The notes: a model not told the origin generated them from the sequence alone. A stretch of DNA of 64,000 nucleotides from Desulfuromonadaceae bacterium (GCA_028681335.1 JAQUIT010000009.1:1-64000), one strand, 5' to 3'; shown: positions 8,901 to 17,346, numbered from the stretch's first letter. A program made the numbers and translations.

Positions 8901-9373
8901 AGATAGGTAAATGATTCGATCAGGCCGTTGGCGCGGGAAAGCTGTTCGCGGCCGGTCAGTTCGGGGATGACGCCGTACTTGGCCGGAGCAAAGAAGGCGC
9001 TGTGGGTGGCCATCATGAAGATCACCAGATAGAGGCCATTGTGCCAACCAAAGTAGAAGGCGACGACCGCCAGGGCGGTCACAATAACCTCAATCACTTT
9101 GACCGCTACGATCACCCGCGACTTACGCAACCGGTCTGCGAGACAGCCGGCCGGTGCCGAGAACAACAGGAAGGGGAGCACGAAAGCCGCTCCGACCGTG
9201 GCGGTGATGACGCCGGCGTTGGCTGCGCCCTGTGCGCCGATAAGGCAGAAGATGATCAGCAGTTTCAGGATGTTGTCGTTCATGGCCCCCAAAAACTGGG
9301 TCGCGTTGAGACGTCTGAAAGAGCCGCCGAGGCTGGATGAGGCGTTTGTTATTGTTTCAGTTGTTTCATGCAT
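5921..9373 (-). CDS. aas: LplT-PlsC-acyl-ACP synthetase fusion (Aas type)
   Basis: A three-part protein of about 1150 residues. Residues ~20-420 form a 12-helix MFS transporter like LplT, the lysophospholipid flippase. Residues ~430-620 are a PlsC acyltransferase with NHVTWVD (H-X4-D). The rest is an AMP-forming acyl ligase with FSSGSTGEPKG and a terminal GKLDLKG. Such fusions import lysophospholipid, activate fatty acid on ACP and re-acylate the lipid at the inner membrane. ATG 9373 has AAGGTGA at ideal distance; a GTG at 9382 would overlap the upstream stop. A palindromic repeat is read in frame within the ligase domain (see 7351-7386). The gene follows the amidohydrolase gene. Position beside the pfa/ole operon makes a link to that lipid pathway plausible but unproven. 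Confidence 0.9.
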   Translation of the reverse strand: MHETTETITNASSSLGGSFRRLNATQFLGAMNDNILKLLIIFCLIGAQGAANAGVITATVGAAFVLPFLLFSAPAGCLADRLRKSRVIVAVKVIEVIVTALAVVAFYFGWHNGLYLVIFMMATHSAFFAPAKYGVIPELTGREQLSRANGLIESFTYLAIILGTILASVLTQAVDGRYWVAALFSLVVAVAGLWTAGGMETTTRSDESRHVALFPTEILRTVMAIRHDRHLMLAVIGQAYFMFVGAYAQLNLIAYGMQEMKLSEAHSGYLFLGAALGIGGGSLLAAKLSGRDVEFGIVPIGALGLTITPILLHAVPSSLVTCLLILALFGISAGLFSLPLQTFIQFRADPARRGEVLAASSFINWVGVLLASGLTYLFSGPLGLSAAQGFSAIGVITLAVTLLSFWILPDFLIRFIALVTMRLFYRLRIFGHENLPVEGPALLIPNHVTWVDALLLSATSQRRIRFVMERSIYNTPLLRGLFRLMGVIPVSSEDGRKGLVEFMKQARAALDDGYMVCIFAEGEITRNGMLREFRGGFERIVKGTNYPIIPVYIGGAWGSILSYAHGRLLSRLPAFSSYPMTIHFGTPLPSTSTAMEVRQKVAELSCDSFDVRKPLRLPLEQHFIRSARQNWRRKAVADSSGKELTYGRTLAGAVVLAGKLEKQIPPGPPFIKGGVTSSTVPVDHVGLLLPPSLGGVLSNLALMLLGRIPVNLNYTAAESSLRSSIEQCGITTIITSKAFLEKMPALAQLDGLILLEEIVATISGSDKLLALLKARLLPKLFLCKRKGFTADSVATVIFSSGSTGEPKGVMLSHHNIMSNVEALRMVFRVSPADNVCSALPFFHSLGFTGTLWFPLVSGFSAAYHPNPMEGEKIARMVCENRSTILLATPTFLLAYLRRAKREDFASLRLVITGAEKLKAKVADSFEERFGIRPMEGYGTTELAPVIALSLPDVEVDGVRQHGSKEGSVGHPIPGVVIKVVDPENGAELKAGEAGLMLVKGPNVMVGYLGRPDKTAEAIKDGWYVTGDIGVLDDDGFIRITDRLSRFSKIGGEMVPHGVLEDELHNRLGQTGVVAVTAVPDEKKGERLVVLFSREAVDSATLQRHMAESSLPNLWKPGRDCYVEVEALPILGTGKLDLKGIKEIALAAVNG
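7351..7386. repeat. C/G-rich palindromic repeat inside the aas coding frame
   Basis: The core is a perfect inverted repeat of C6T3 (7353-7361) and A3G6 (7365-7373) around a 3-base loop, followed by CC and a run of seven G. On the coding strand it encodes an IPPGPPFIKGG peptide between GKLEKQ and the VGLLLPPS strand of the ligase domain. Similar C6/G6 palindromes are widespread intergenic repeats in several bacterial phyla, including delta-proteobacteria (from memory). Here the element is in frame and apparently tolerated as a surface loop. Confidence 0.6.
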
Positions 9374-9378
9374 ATGGG

Positions 9379-10374
9379 TCACCTTTGTGCGCTGTTAAAT
9401 AGATGTGCATTATTGGTCAGTATCCCAGTCGTTACTCCGAGCGCTCGCTTCAGCTCCACATCCCGGTCCCAGGGGTTTTTTATGGCGGCGATGCGCAGCA
9501 CATCGGGCAACCTGATGCGATAGGCGTGCCACCAGGGGGAGGTGATGAAGCTGTTGATGATCGGCATGTCGCTGCCGTAGAGCAGGCGCTCGTGAATATC
9601 GGTATGGCGCAACACCTTGGCAAGATGCCCCAGGCGGTTGGCCTGAGTCAGGCTGGAGATGTCAGCGTAGAGATTCGGGTACGCATCAAAGAGCGGCAGC
9701 AGACGCTCCAGGTTGGCCTGACCTTCATTTGTGCCGTTGCTGGCGCAGTGCGCGGCGATAACAACAACCCCTTCATCAAGGGCGCTGCGGAGACGAAGTG
9801 GATCGGACAGGGTGTTATCAACACGAGTGAAGGCCTCTTCGCCGCCGGTGTGACTCAGGAGCGGCAGGTTCAACTCTCGTAAACGGCGGTAGAATGGCTT
9901 CAGTCGCGGAGCTGCGGGGTCGATCCCCTGAACCGAGGGGAGCCACTTTAACAGGATAGCTCCATCCTCTGCCGCCCGGTCGAGGCGTTCCAGGGCATCC
10001 GGGCGATGCGGGTTGATGCTGGCTCCGAAGAGCAGATTCGGGTGGTTGCGGCACTCAGCCCCCAGAAAGTCGTTGGGGATGTAGATCTCCGTTGCCGCTT
10101 CATCGAGGTTCCCCTGCGCATCCACCACGCCGTCCATGGCCAAAACCACCGCCGCAGATACCTGCTGTGACTGGGCAAGTCGCTGCGAAAGACGTTGTAG
10201 TACGAGACTGTCACCATGCTGTAGCAGTTCTTGTTCGGAGACGCCGAAGCTGTTGAGGAAGAAACCGAAGCGGATGTTGCGGCGCATGGCGCTGGAGACG
10301 AAGCAACCGCTTGCGCCGGCGCCGATGCCGGCGGTGTGACAGTGGATGTCAATAATAGCAGGAGATGACGGCAT
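9379..10374 (-). CDS. Amidohydrolase-family metal-dependent hydrolase
   Basis: A TIM-barrel amidohydrolase of about 331 residues. The metal-binding IDIHCH motif lies at the extreme N-terminus (about residues 8-13). Further barrel residues are a LSHTGG strand end, IAAHCAS and the C-terminal YGSDMPI with the conserved Asp. This is the amidohydrolase 2 pattern shared by decarboxylases and hydrolases. The substrate is unknown. An ATG at 10434 would add 20 residues; ATG 10374 is preferred because it has a GGGG-type ribosome site and places the barrel at the N-terminus. The stop overlaps an alternative GTG start of the downstream aas gene, so the two are likely one operon, divergent from the sigma-54 activator. 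Confidence 0.8.
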   Translation of the reverse strand: MPSSPAIIDIHCHTAGIGAGASGCFVSSAMRRNIRFGFFLNSFGVSEQELLQHGDSLVLQRLSQRLAQSQQVSAAVVLAMDGVVDAQGNLDEAATEIYIPNDFLGAECRNHPNLLFGASINPHRPDALERLDRAAEDGAILLKWLPSVQGIDPAAPRLKPFYRRLRELNLPLLSHTGGEEAFTRVDNTLSDPLRLRSALDEGVVVIAAHCASNGTNEGQANLERLLPLFDAYPNLYADISSLTQANRLGHLAKVLRHTDIHERLLYGSDMPIINSFITSPWWHAYRIRLPDVLRIAAIKNPWDRDVELKRALGVTTGILTNNAHLFNSAQR

Positions 10375-10512
10375 GATATGTACCCCGGATTCAAATGAAA
10401 TGATTGGTTGCATGTCATGCTTATCAGGGACCATGCCAGAATGTTAATAATTATGCAATCATTATAATACCAGGTGGTTACGTCTGTTTTGGATCTGTAT
10501 ATTTCTGCTGTA

Positions 10513-10542
10513 TTGACAGTAAATGCCAAACAGATGTACATA
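10513..10542 (+). promoter_or_regulatory. Possible sigma-70 promoter of the sigma-54 activator gene
   Basis: A perfect -35 hexamer TTGACA (10513-10518) is followed after 18 bases by TACATA (10537-10542). Initiation about seven bases downstream would fall on the ATG at 10549, which lacks an obvious ribosome-binding site. A leaderless or near-leaderless transcript is therefore possible. The -10 match is only moderate, and an upstream GTG frame also exists, so this is tentative. Confidence 0.3.
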
Positions 10543-10548
10543 ATATGC

Positions 10549-12042
10549 ATGACTAAAACTCTTATGCTGACACCCGCCGAGCGGGACTTTTTCAAGACGG
10601 TGGCCCAGGCTGCTTTTACCAATCCCTTCAGCCCGGCACGCTGCGAGTTGGACCGCAAGATCGCCGGGACTGACGCTGCAATCCCATGGGATGCCCTGGT
10701 GGAGCTCGCTATCGCCCGTATCGTCGAGCGCCTTGCCGCGTTAAGGTCGGCGGGGCGGGATGATCTGAGCCGCTATGGGGCTGAAGACCGGGAGCTGCTC
10801 ACAACCGCGTTTCTCTTTGACATCTATCACCGCTACCGCCAGACCTTCGATGACTTCATCCTCAAGCAGTTGGCAGCCGGAGATACCATCATCGCGGTTC
10901 CCTTCGCCCGGGAGCTGTTTGCAGCGATAGCGGCCCTCGGTCTTGATGAGGCGGGATGTCACCGCTATTTGGGTATCTTCTACCAGATCCGGCGGGCTTT
11001 CTACTTCATCGAAACCGCCTTGAGCGGTCTCTCTGCTTCCATGCACGGTCTGCGACTGCAGCTGTGGAACAACATCTTTACCTGCAACATCAACTGGTAT
11101 GAACAGCACCTCTGGAACCGCATGGAGGACTTCTCCACATTGCTGTTGGGAGAGACCGGCACCGGCAAAGGCGCTGCCGCCGCAGCAATCGGCCGCTCCG
11201 GTTTTATCCCGTTTGACGGCCGCAGCGGCCGCTTCAGCGAGAGCTTCACCCGCAACTTCATCGCCATAAACCTCTCCCAGTACCCGGAGTCGCTGCTGGA
11301 ATCGGAACTGTTCGGGCACAAAAAAGGCGCCTTTACCGGCGCCATCGAAAATCATGAGGGGATATTCAGTCGCTGTACCCCGCACGGTTCCATCTTTCTG
11401 GACGAAATAGGCGACGTCTCCGTACCGGTACAGATCAAGCTGTTGCAGGTTATTCAGGAGCGGACCTTCACGCCGGTCGGCAGTCATGAACGCCAGCGCT
11501 TCCAGGGGCGGGTTATCGCCGCCACCAACCGGCCGCTCGACGATCTGCGCCGCAGCGGTCAGTTCCGCGACGACTTCTACTACCGGCTCTGCTCTGATAT
11601 CATTGTTGTGCCGCCGCTGCGCCAGCGCATCCAGGAGGAACCGTGTGAACTGGAGATTCTGATTGGAAGTATCCTGAAACGCATGGTCGACGACGAAGCT
11701 GCAACCCATGCCCGCCTCGTGCGCGAAGCCCTCGGCCGCGACCTGGGGGCGCACTATGGCTGGCCGGGCAATGTGCGTGAACTGGAGCAGGCCGTGCGCC
11801 GTATAATCATTTCCCGCCACTACCGTGGTGACACGGCGGCTTCAGCCTCGAGCGAGCCGACTGACCGGCTGTTGGCCGCCATCGAGGCCGGCAGTATGGA
11901 TGCGCAACAGCTGATGGCCGAATATTGCGGTTTGCTGTACCGTCGCTGCGGCACCTATGAAGATGTGGCGCGCACAACCGGCCTCGACCGGCGTACCGTC
12001 AAGAAATACGTGCTGCTGACGACCGGCACGGGGCGCCCGTAA
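10549..12042 (+). CDS. Sigma-54-dependent activator without receiver domain
   Basis: About 497 residues. The N-terminal ~185 residues are helical and match no receiver, GAF or PAS pattern I recognise, so the sensing input is unknown. The central AAA+ domain has Walker A GETGTGKG, the sigma-54 contact loop GAFTGA, Walker B FLDEIGD, a sensor AATNRPL and a WPGNVRELEQ segment. The C-terminus has a short DNA-binding helix-turn-helix (TTGLDRRTVKKYV). It activates transcription from -24/-12 promoters. It converges on the pfa/ole operon with 17 bp between stops and diverges from the amidohydrolase-aas pair, so either is a candidate target. I found no clear -24/-12 promoter before either. The exact start is uncertain (ATG 10534, 10549 or 10564). 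Confidence 0.88.
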   Translation: MTKTLMLTPAERDFFKTVAQAAFTNPFSPARCELDRKIAGTDAAIPWDALVELAIARIVERLAALRSAGRDDLSRYGAEDRELLTTAFLFDIYHRYRQTFDDFILKQLAAGDTIIAVPFARELFAAIAALGLDEAGCHRYLGIFYQIRRAFYFIETALSGLSASMHGLRLQLWNNIFTCNINWYEQHLWNRMEDFSTLLLGETGTGKGAAAAAIGRSGFIPFDGRSGRFSESFTRNFIAINLSQYPESLLESELFGHKKGAFTGAIENHEGIFSRCTPHGSIFLDEIGDVSVPVQIKLLQVIQERTFTPVGSHERQRFQGRVIAATNRPLDDLRRSGQFRDDFYYRLCSDIIVVPPLRQRIQEEPCELEILIGSILKRMVDDEAATHARLVREALGRDLGAHYGWPGNVRELEQAVRRIIISRHYRGDTAASASSEPTDRLLAAIEAGSMDAQQLMAEYCGLLYRRCGTYEDVARTTGLDRRTVKKYVLLTTGTGRP

Positions 12043-12059
12043 CGAACGCTGCTTCTCTA

Positions 12060-12782
12060 TTACAAGAGCGCTTTCAGACTCTCCTCGGAAACCCGGACGA
12101 TCTGCGGCGGGATTCCTGCTTCCACTGCCAGCGCTGCGCAGTACCCAGGCGGCACGGGGAGATCCAGGATATGCCAGTTTGTTTGGTTACAGCAGACCGT
12201 CAGGAGGTCTTTTTCTTCACTGAAACTGCTCGGGGCAATGCTGGCGTCGAGAGGGGAAAATCCTCTGCCGCTGGCTTTCAGACAGGCTTCCGTGCGGACC
12301 CAACAGCGGTAAAATGATGTGATATACCGCTGGGGAGTCGGCAGGCTTAGCAGATAGTGCTGATCGTGGTGAGAAAAGGCCAGCTTCGCCATCTCTTGCA
12401 ACGGTTTGTCCGCATCTATCGACTCGATGTCGATACCCACCTCAAGAGCGCTGGAAACAGCAAGCACGAGTACGTCGCGCGAGTGCGACAGGTTAAAACG
12501 AATACCTTTCGCGGCATCAGCCAGGTAAGGCTTGCCGTGCTCTCCCGTAGCAATCATCACCCTGCCGGGTTCCACCCCAAGATAAGCCCCCAGAATGATG
12601 CGGAGGATTCCCCGTCCCGCTGTATAGAGTTTTTTAACTGAGTCGATTTTAAGCCGGGTGGCCCGTGCTGTTTCGTCTGGCGAGAGAAGCTGTGTGAAAC
12701 GTGATAGTTCCGGCAACTGCCGGGTCAGGTCGATGCAGAAAACATGAATCTCTCCGTCACGCGGCTGTGGCAGTGAGGTCAT
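12060..12782 (-). CDS. pfaE: Sfp-type 4'-phosphopantetheinyl transferase
   Basis: A 240-residue Sfp/Gsp-type PPTase. The Mg-binding acidic pair is in VGIDIES (Asp118 and Glu120), preceded by the substrate-binding FNLSHS stretch, and the second motif is WVRTEACLKASGRG (about residues 165-178). It transfers phosphopantetheine from CoA to the Ser of carrier proteins. As last gene of the operon, overlapping oleD by four bases (ATGA), it most probably activates the four ACP domains of the PfaA-like protein, the role of PfaE in PUFA systems. The symbol is given by role; sequence alone cannot exclude a broader carrier range. Confidence 0.9.
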   Translation of the reverse strand: MTSLPQPRDGEIHVFCIDLTRQLPELSRFTQLLSPDETARATRLKIDSVKKLYTAGRGILRIILGAYLGVEPGRVMIATGEHGKPYLADAAKGIRFNLSHSRDVLVLAVSSALEVGIDIESIDADKPLQEMAKLAFSHHDQHYLLSLPTPQRYITSFYRCWVRTEACLKASGRGFSPLDASIAPSSFSEEKDLLTVCCNQTNWHILDLPVPPGYCAALAVEAGIPPQIVRVSEESLKALL

Positions 12783-13774
12783 GGTGCTGAATGCTGAAAC
12801 CAGCGCCGCAACCGCTGCAGCCCTTCGTCTATGGAGATCTCGGGGTGATAGCCGAAGTCGTGGCGTGCCGCGCTGATATCGAACCAGTGGGCGGTGGAGA
12901 GTTCATGGGCTACGAAGCGGGTCATGGGAGGCTCGCCCTCCAGCCTGAGGATACTCCAGGCGGCTTCACAGAGACAGCCGACACTGTATGCCAGTTTCGG
13001 CGCGATTGTGCGGGTTACCGGGGGAACATCGGCGGTGGCAAGGATACGGTTGACCATCTCCCAGAGCGGCAGCGGCTCGCCGTTGCTGATGAAGTAGCTT
13101 TTGCCCGCCACGATGCTGCCGGGTGACAGTTGCGCAGCGGCCAGCAGATGGGCCCGGGCCGCGTTGTCCACGTACACCGTATCCACCAGGTTGGGACGCG
13201 TGCCGATGCGGCGCAGTCTGCCGGCGCGTCCCCTCGCTATAATGCGCGGCACAAGATGATTGTCGCCCGGTCCCCAGATCAGGTGGGGCCGCAGGGAGAC
13301 AACAGCCAGATCAGGTGAGTTTGCCGCCAGTACCAGCTGCTCGGCCAGCGCTTTTGTTGCCGGGTAGTGTGCCTCATGGCGAGGCGGGTAGGGGAGAGCT
13401 TCATTGCCACCCTCGACATCATTACCGTCAAAAACAACGCTCGGGGAGCTGGTGTAAACAAGTCTGCTGATGCCGTTCTGCCGGCACGCGGCCACGACAT
13501 TCTCCGTGCCGACGACGTTGGTCTGGTAAAAATCGTGGTACCTGCCCCAGACCCCCGCTTTGGCGGCGACATGAAAAACCAGGTCGCACCCTTTGGCGGC
13601 AGCGCTGACGGCGTGTCGATCATCCAGCCCGCCTCTGAGCTGTTCGACGCCGAGCTGTGTGAGTGCCGGATAGTCGCTGCGCGAAAAACTGCGCACCTCG
13701 TCGCCCCTCTCGCGCAGCATCCGCACGATCGCACCGCCGAGAAAGCCGCCGCCGCCCGTCACCAGCACCTTCAC
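12779..13774 (-). CDS. oleD: OleD-like NAD(P)-dependent beta-keto-acid reductase
   Basis: A 331-residue extended short-chain dehydrogenase. It has the Rossmann motif TGGGGFLG (residues 6-13), catalytic YPATK (Tyr137, Lys141) with an upstream Ser-rich VYTSSPSVVF strand, and the DTVYVDNAARAHLLAA segment common in 3-beta-HSD-like enzymes. In olefin biosynthesis OleD reduces the 2-alkyl-3-ketoacid made by OleA to the 2-alkyl-3-hydroxyacid. The assignment rests on family plus position: it follows oleC with a four-base overlap and completes an OleABCD set. Alone it would only be called an epimerase/dehydratase. Confidence 0.88.
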   Translation of the reverse strand: MKVLVTGGGGFLGGAIVRMLRERGDEVRSFSRSDYPALTQLGVEQLRGGLDDRHAVSAAAKGCDLVFHVAAKAGVWGRYHDFYQTNVVGTENVVAACRQNGISRLVYTSSPSVVFDGNDVEGGNEALPYPPRHEAHYPATKALAEQLVLAANSPDLAVVSLRPHLIWGPGDNHLVPRIIARGRAGRLRRIGTRPNLVDTVYVDNAARAHLLAAAQLSPGSIVAGKSYFISNGEPLPLWEMVNRILATADVPPVTRTIAPKLAYSVGCLCEAAWSILRLEGEPPMTRFVAHELSTAHWFDISAARHDFGYHPEISIDEGLQRLRRWFQHSAP

Positions 13775-15408
13775 GAAAGCTTCTCCTTAGCCCACACGGC
13801 CAGTTTTTCACGGAAGATCTTGGCGTTATGACGGATATCCACCGGAAAAGCAGGGTGGAAAAGTATCTGGCGGATGTCGCGTGTGTGAGGGTAGTGACTA
13901 CCTATCTCCCGGAGTTCCATGCGGATCTGTTCCTGCTCAGGCTTCCCTGACCTCTTCTCCAGTTCCACGCAGAGTACCGGCTGCTGGCTGCCCGGCATGC
14001 CGACGCCGACCAGCGCGGTGCGAAAGACCGCGGGGTGGGTATTGAAAACGCCCTCCACCGGAATGGTAAAGAGCGGCCCCTCCGACGTCACCACCCGGTG
14101 CGCCTTGCGGCCGCAGAACCAGATCCGGCCACTCTTGTCCCGATAGCCGACATCACCCATGCGGTGCCAAACGCCGCCGGAGGGGTCCGGTATCTTCGCC
14201 ATTTCGGTTGCTTCGGGACGATTCAGATAGGCGGTGCTGACCTGCGGCCCGCGAACGGTGATCTCGCCTATCTCAAGGGGAGGAAGGGCCAGGCTGTCGC
14301 TCCATGCCGTAACGGGGGTGTCGGAGATCGGAATGATCGCCACGGTGATGCTGCTGACCGGACGGCCGATACAGACGCCATGCCCCTCTCCGGTCATCGC
14401 CCCGGTTTCGCCCAGCACCTCGCGGCTGCCGATCGAGCTGACCGGCAGCGCCTCGGTGGCACCGTAGGGGGTAAAAATCTCTGCATCATCAGGGAGTAGT
14501 GCGGTAAAACGTTCGAGAACTGCGGCGGGAACGGGTGCGCCGGCGGAAATCACCCGCTTGAGCGTCGGCAGTTTGATGGAGTGCTTCGCGGCGTAGCGTC
14601 CGACCCGGTTCAGCAGGGCTGGCGATCCGAACATGGTCGTGGCGGAATATTCGGCGGCCGGTCCGAGTATGCGCCGCGGATCGACAGTGCCGGGGCGGGT
14701 GAAGTCCATCTGCGGGATCAGGGCGGTCATGCCGAGGGCCGGGGCGAACAGCGCGAAGAGCGGAAAAGTCGGTAGGTCGATCTCGCCGGGGCGGATGTCG
14801 TACAGCTCCCGCAGGGTTTCAACCTGGGCCGCAAAGGTGCCGTGGGTATAGATGGCCCCTTTCGGAGGACCGGTGCTGCCACTGGTGAACAGTATGGCGG
14901 CGACTTCGTCGCACCCGGTTTCTGCTGCGACAAATGGTGTCGCCTGAGCGGAACGACGCAGTTCGTCAAGCGGTATGCCACCCCAATAAGAGCCGCCGCC
15001 GACGACGACCGTGGTGCGAATACTGGCGCGCCCCCAGCCGAGCAAACGCCGCGCCAGGTGGGCCTTGGGAATGCCGATAAAAGCTTTCGGTTCCGCTTCT
15101 TCGAGGCACCGCTTCATGTTGCGTACCCCGATGCCCGGATCGATAAAGACCGGCACCGCCCCGACTTTGAACAGGGCAAAGGTCAGGGAAAACAGTTCCG
15201 GGGAGGGGGGGACGAGCAGTGCCACCCGTGTCCCGCGCACGATGTCGATGCGAACCAGCCCCTGTGCGATCCGGTCGCTCTCCTGGTCAAGCTCCCGAAA
15301 GCTCAGGGTGCGCCCTTTCTGCGGAAAAATAATCGCCGCTGTCTCCGGTTGCAGGCGGGCCATCTCGGTCAGCGGACGGGAGATGTTGATGACGGCGGAA
15401 GATTTCAT
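13771..15408 (-). CDS. oleC: OleC-like beta-lactone synthetase (AMP-dependent ligase family)
   Basis: A 545-residue adenylate-forming enzyme. The P-loop-like FTSGSTGPPKG is near residue 172, the YGATEALPVS motif near residue 320, and the GDVGYRDKSGRIWFCGRK region near residue 425. OleC converts the 2-alkyl-3-hydroxyacid to a cis-beta-lactone with ATP. It lacks an obvious terminal catalytic Lys segment like that of fatty acyl-CoA ligases, and its C-terminus is a WAKEKLS tail. It overlaps oleB by one base and oleD by four, in the canonical oleABCD order. Without context it might be called an acyl-CoA synthetase. Confidence 0.88.
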   Translation of the reverse strand: MKSSAVINISRPLTEMARLQPETAAIIFPQKGRTLSFRELDQESDRIAQGLVRIDIVRGTRVALLVPPSPELFSLTFALFKVGAVPVFIDPGIGVRNMKRCLEEAEPKAFIGIPKAHLARRLLGWGRASIRTTVVVGGGSYWGGIPLDELRRSAQATPFVAAETGCDEVAAILFTSGSTGPPKGAIYTHGTFAAQVETLRELYDIRPGEIDLPTFPLFALFAPALGMTALIPQMDFTRPGTVDPRRILGPAAEYSATTMFGSPALLNRVGRYAAKHSIKLPTLKRVISAGAPVPAAVLERFTALLPDDAEIFTPYGATEALPVSSIGSREVLGETGAMTGEGHGVCIGRPVSSITVAIIPISDTPVTAWSDSLALPPLEIGEITVRGPQVSTAYLNRPEATEMAKIPDPSGGVWHRMGDVGYRDKSGRIWFCGRKAHRVVTSEGPLFTIPVEGVFNTHPAVFRTALVGVGMPGSQQPVLCVELEKRSGKPEQEQIRMELREIGSHYPHTRDIRQILFHPAFPVDIRHNAKIFREKLAVWAKEKLS

Positions 15409-16304
15409 TAAAGCTGTTCCGTGCGATCAAGGAACGCCGAGATGAGCGGTACGACCTCGTTCTTGGCGTCTTCGAGAATGTAGTGGCCGCAATCGGGGTA
15501 GCTGTGGAGTTCAGCATCGGGGAAGCGCTGCCGCCATTCGGCCAGGAAATGGCGGTCGAAGACGAAATCAAGTTCACCCCAGCAGATCAACATCGGCAGG
15601 CTTTTGAACTGCCCGATCCCATCGGAAACGGCGCTGACCAGATCAAAACCGCGGTCGCCGGGGGAGAGCGGAATATCCTGCACGAAACGGAGGGTGGCGA
15701 TGCGGTTCCGCCACGAATCGTAGGGGAGTTGGTAAAGGGCACGGAGTTCGGCGGTCATCGGATTGCGTTTGCATCCCACGTATGACGCGCCGACGCTGAA
15801 GGCGTTGAAGCCGCGCACGAGAAGCGTACCGAGGAGCGTGTCCCGGCAGATGCGCAGGCCGAGCGGGAACGGCTTCGCTTTCGGCAGGTGGAACGCGCCG
15901 GTGTTGAGGATGACAATCCGTTTGATCCGCTCCGGGTGGCGCACGGCATAGGCCATGCCGATCATGCCGCCCCAGTCGTGGACCACGAGGGTGATGTTTT
16001 CCGTAATGCCAAGCGTGTCGAGCAGTCGTTCCAGGTCATCGACCCGGCGCGAAAGGGTGTACTCATATCGATCATCGCCCGGCTTGTCTGACAGGCCGCA
16101 GCCGATGTGGTCCGGGACAATGCAGCGGTGCCGGTCGCGCAGCGCCAGCACCAGATTGCGGTAGTAAAACGACCAGGAAGGGTTGCCGTGAACCATCACC
16201 ACCGGCGAACCTGTCCCCTCATCGAGGTAGTGATACCCCAGGCCGTCAAGAGCGAGCTGTTTCCCGATGAACGGGTACTCTTTTGTCAGTGCGCTGTTTA
16301 CCAT
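15408..16304 (-). CDS. oleB: OleB-like alpha/beta hydrolase (beta-lactone decarboxylase)
   Basis: A 298-residue haloalkane-dehalogenase-like alpha/beta hydrolase. It has an oxyanion HGNPSW (residues 39-44), a nucleophile Asp110 in VVHDWGG, an acid in a GELDFVFD strand and the catalytic His in DCGHYILED near the C-terminus. The Asp nucleophile, rather than Ser, is what dehalogenases and OleB share. OleB removes CO2 from the beta-lactone to give the cis-alkene. It overlaps the end of oleA by seven bases. OleB is a separate polypeptide here; in some bacteria OleB and OleC are fused. Confidence 0.9.
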   Translation of the reverse strand: MVNSALTKEYPFIGKQLALDGLGYHYLDEGTGSPVVMVHGNPSWSFYYRNLVLALRDRHRCIVPDHIGCGLSDKPGDDRYEYTLSRRVDDLERLLDTLGITENITLVVHDWGGMIGMAYAVRHPERIKRIVILNTGAFHLPKAKPFPLGLRICRDTLLGTLLVRGFNAFSVGASYVGCKRNPMTAELRALYQLPYDSWRNRIATLRFVQDIPLSPGDRGFDLVSAVSDGIGQFKSLPMLICWGELDFVFDRHFLAEWRQRFPDAELHSYPDCGHYILEDAKNEVVPLISAFLDRTEQL

Positions 16305-17341
16305 TCCATCCCCAGCATGAGGCAGTTGAGACCGCTGCCGATTCCGAGAAACGCTACTTTGTCGCCAGCTTCCAGAATATCGCGTTCATCGGCGATAGCG
16401 GCGGTCAACGGCAGGGAAACGGTGCCCATGTTGCCCAGATATTCATAGGTGGTGAAGTCTTTTTCAGCCGGGATGCCGAGTGTTTTAAGGATCGCGCTCT
16501 GGTGAGCGGAGCCGACCTGATGGCAGACAACCTGGTCAACATCTTCGGTGCGCCAGCCGACCTGCGGAAGAAATTCCTCCCAGGTCTTTCGTCCCAATTC
16601 AACACCGTAATTCATGACATTCACCCCGTCCGTGGACATGGATTGAACGTAGCCGCCTTTGCCGTCCGGGGTGACCCCCCAGAGACAGAGCCGATGGTGT
16701 TCCGGTGCCGCCTGGGTAATGCCGCCGAGCAGGCGTCGTCGCGACGAGCCGGAAAAGGAACCGTCGGTCAACAGTATAGCGACGGCACCGGAGCCGCCTG
16801 TCAGAGTTGCCAGGGAGGCGGCAAAGTGCTGCATTGTCCGCTCTTCAAGCATCCGTGCAATCATGATTTCGTTGATCTCCCGGGCGCTTTCGCAGGAGAC
16901 AACCAGGCCGGCCTTGATCTGCCCCAGTTCGATGCGGTTCGCCACGTCGAGAATGCCGTTGAGAACGCCAAGGCAGGCGTTGGACAGGTCAAACACGGCG
17001 GTCTTGCCGCCGATGCCGAGTCCTGCGGCAACACGACAGGCGGTGGCCGGCTCGAACTGTTCGCGGCAGACACCCGCATAGATCAATGCTCCTATATCAG
17101 CGGGAGAAATCCCGGTGGCTGACAGGACTTTTCTGGCGGCAGCAATGGCCCCATGGGACAGGGGATATCCCGGTTCCCACCAGCGCCGCTCCCGGATTCC
17201 GGTCAAGGCCTGCAACTGCCCCGGTACAATGCGCAGGTAGCGGTACAGCGGCTCCAGGCGCCCTTCAAGCTCAGCCGTGGTGACGACAACCGGTGCCAGT
17301 TCATAGCCGAGCGCTTCAATGGTTACTTTGCGGTACTTCAT
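16298..17341 (-). CDS. oleA: OleA-like thiolase-fold head-to-head acyl condensing enzyme
   Basis: A 347-residue FabH-like thiolase-fold protein. The nucleophile is Cys123 in LSNACLG. The catalytic His274 is in VVCHQVGSAH and Asn304 in YLGNMGT, 30 residues apart as in characterised OleA. Glu97 lies 26 residues before the Cys, the spacing of the glutamate that distinguishes OleA from FabH. OleA condenses two acyl thioesters in a non-decarboxylative Claisen reaction. The start lies only five bp after the stop of the pfaC-like gene, so it is in the same operon. That placement suggests its substrate is the acyl chain made by the Pfa synthase, possibly taken directly as acyl-ACP (inference). Confidence 0.93.
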   Translation of the reverse strand: MKYRKVTIEALGYELAPVVVTTAELEGRLEPLYRYLRIVPGQLQALTGIRERRWWEPGYPLSHGAIAAARKVLSATGISPADIGALIYAGVCREQFEPATACRVAAGLGIGGKTAVFDLSNACLGVLNGILDVANRIELGQIKAGLVVSCESAREINEIMIARMLEERTMQHFAASLATLTGGSGAVAILLTDGSFSGSSRRRLLGGITQAAPEHHRLCLWGVTPDGKGGYVQSMSTDGVNVMNYGVELGRKTWEEFLPQVGWRTEDVDQVVCHQVGSAHQSAILKTLGIPAEKDFTTYEYLGNMGTVSLPLTAAIADERDILEAGDKVAFLGIGSGLNCLMLGMEW

Positions 17342-17346
17342 CTTTA

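Noticed and set aside
10741..11820. A 359-codon minus-strand frame opposite the sigma-54 activator
   Set aside because: The plus strand encodes Walker A, GAFTGA and Walker B motifs in order; the reverse frame is a shadow.
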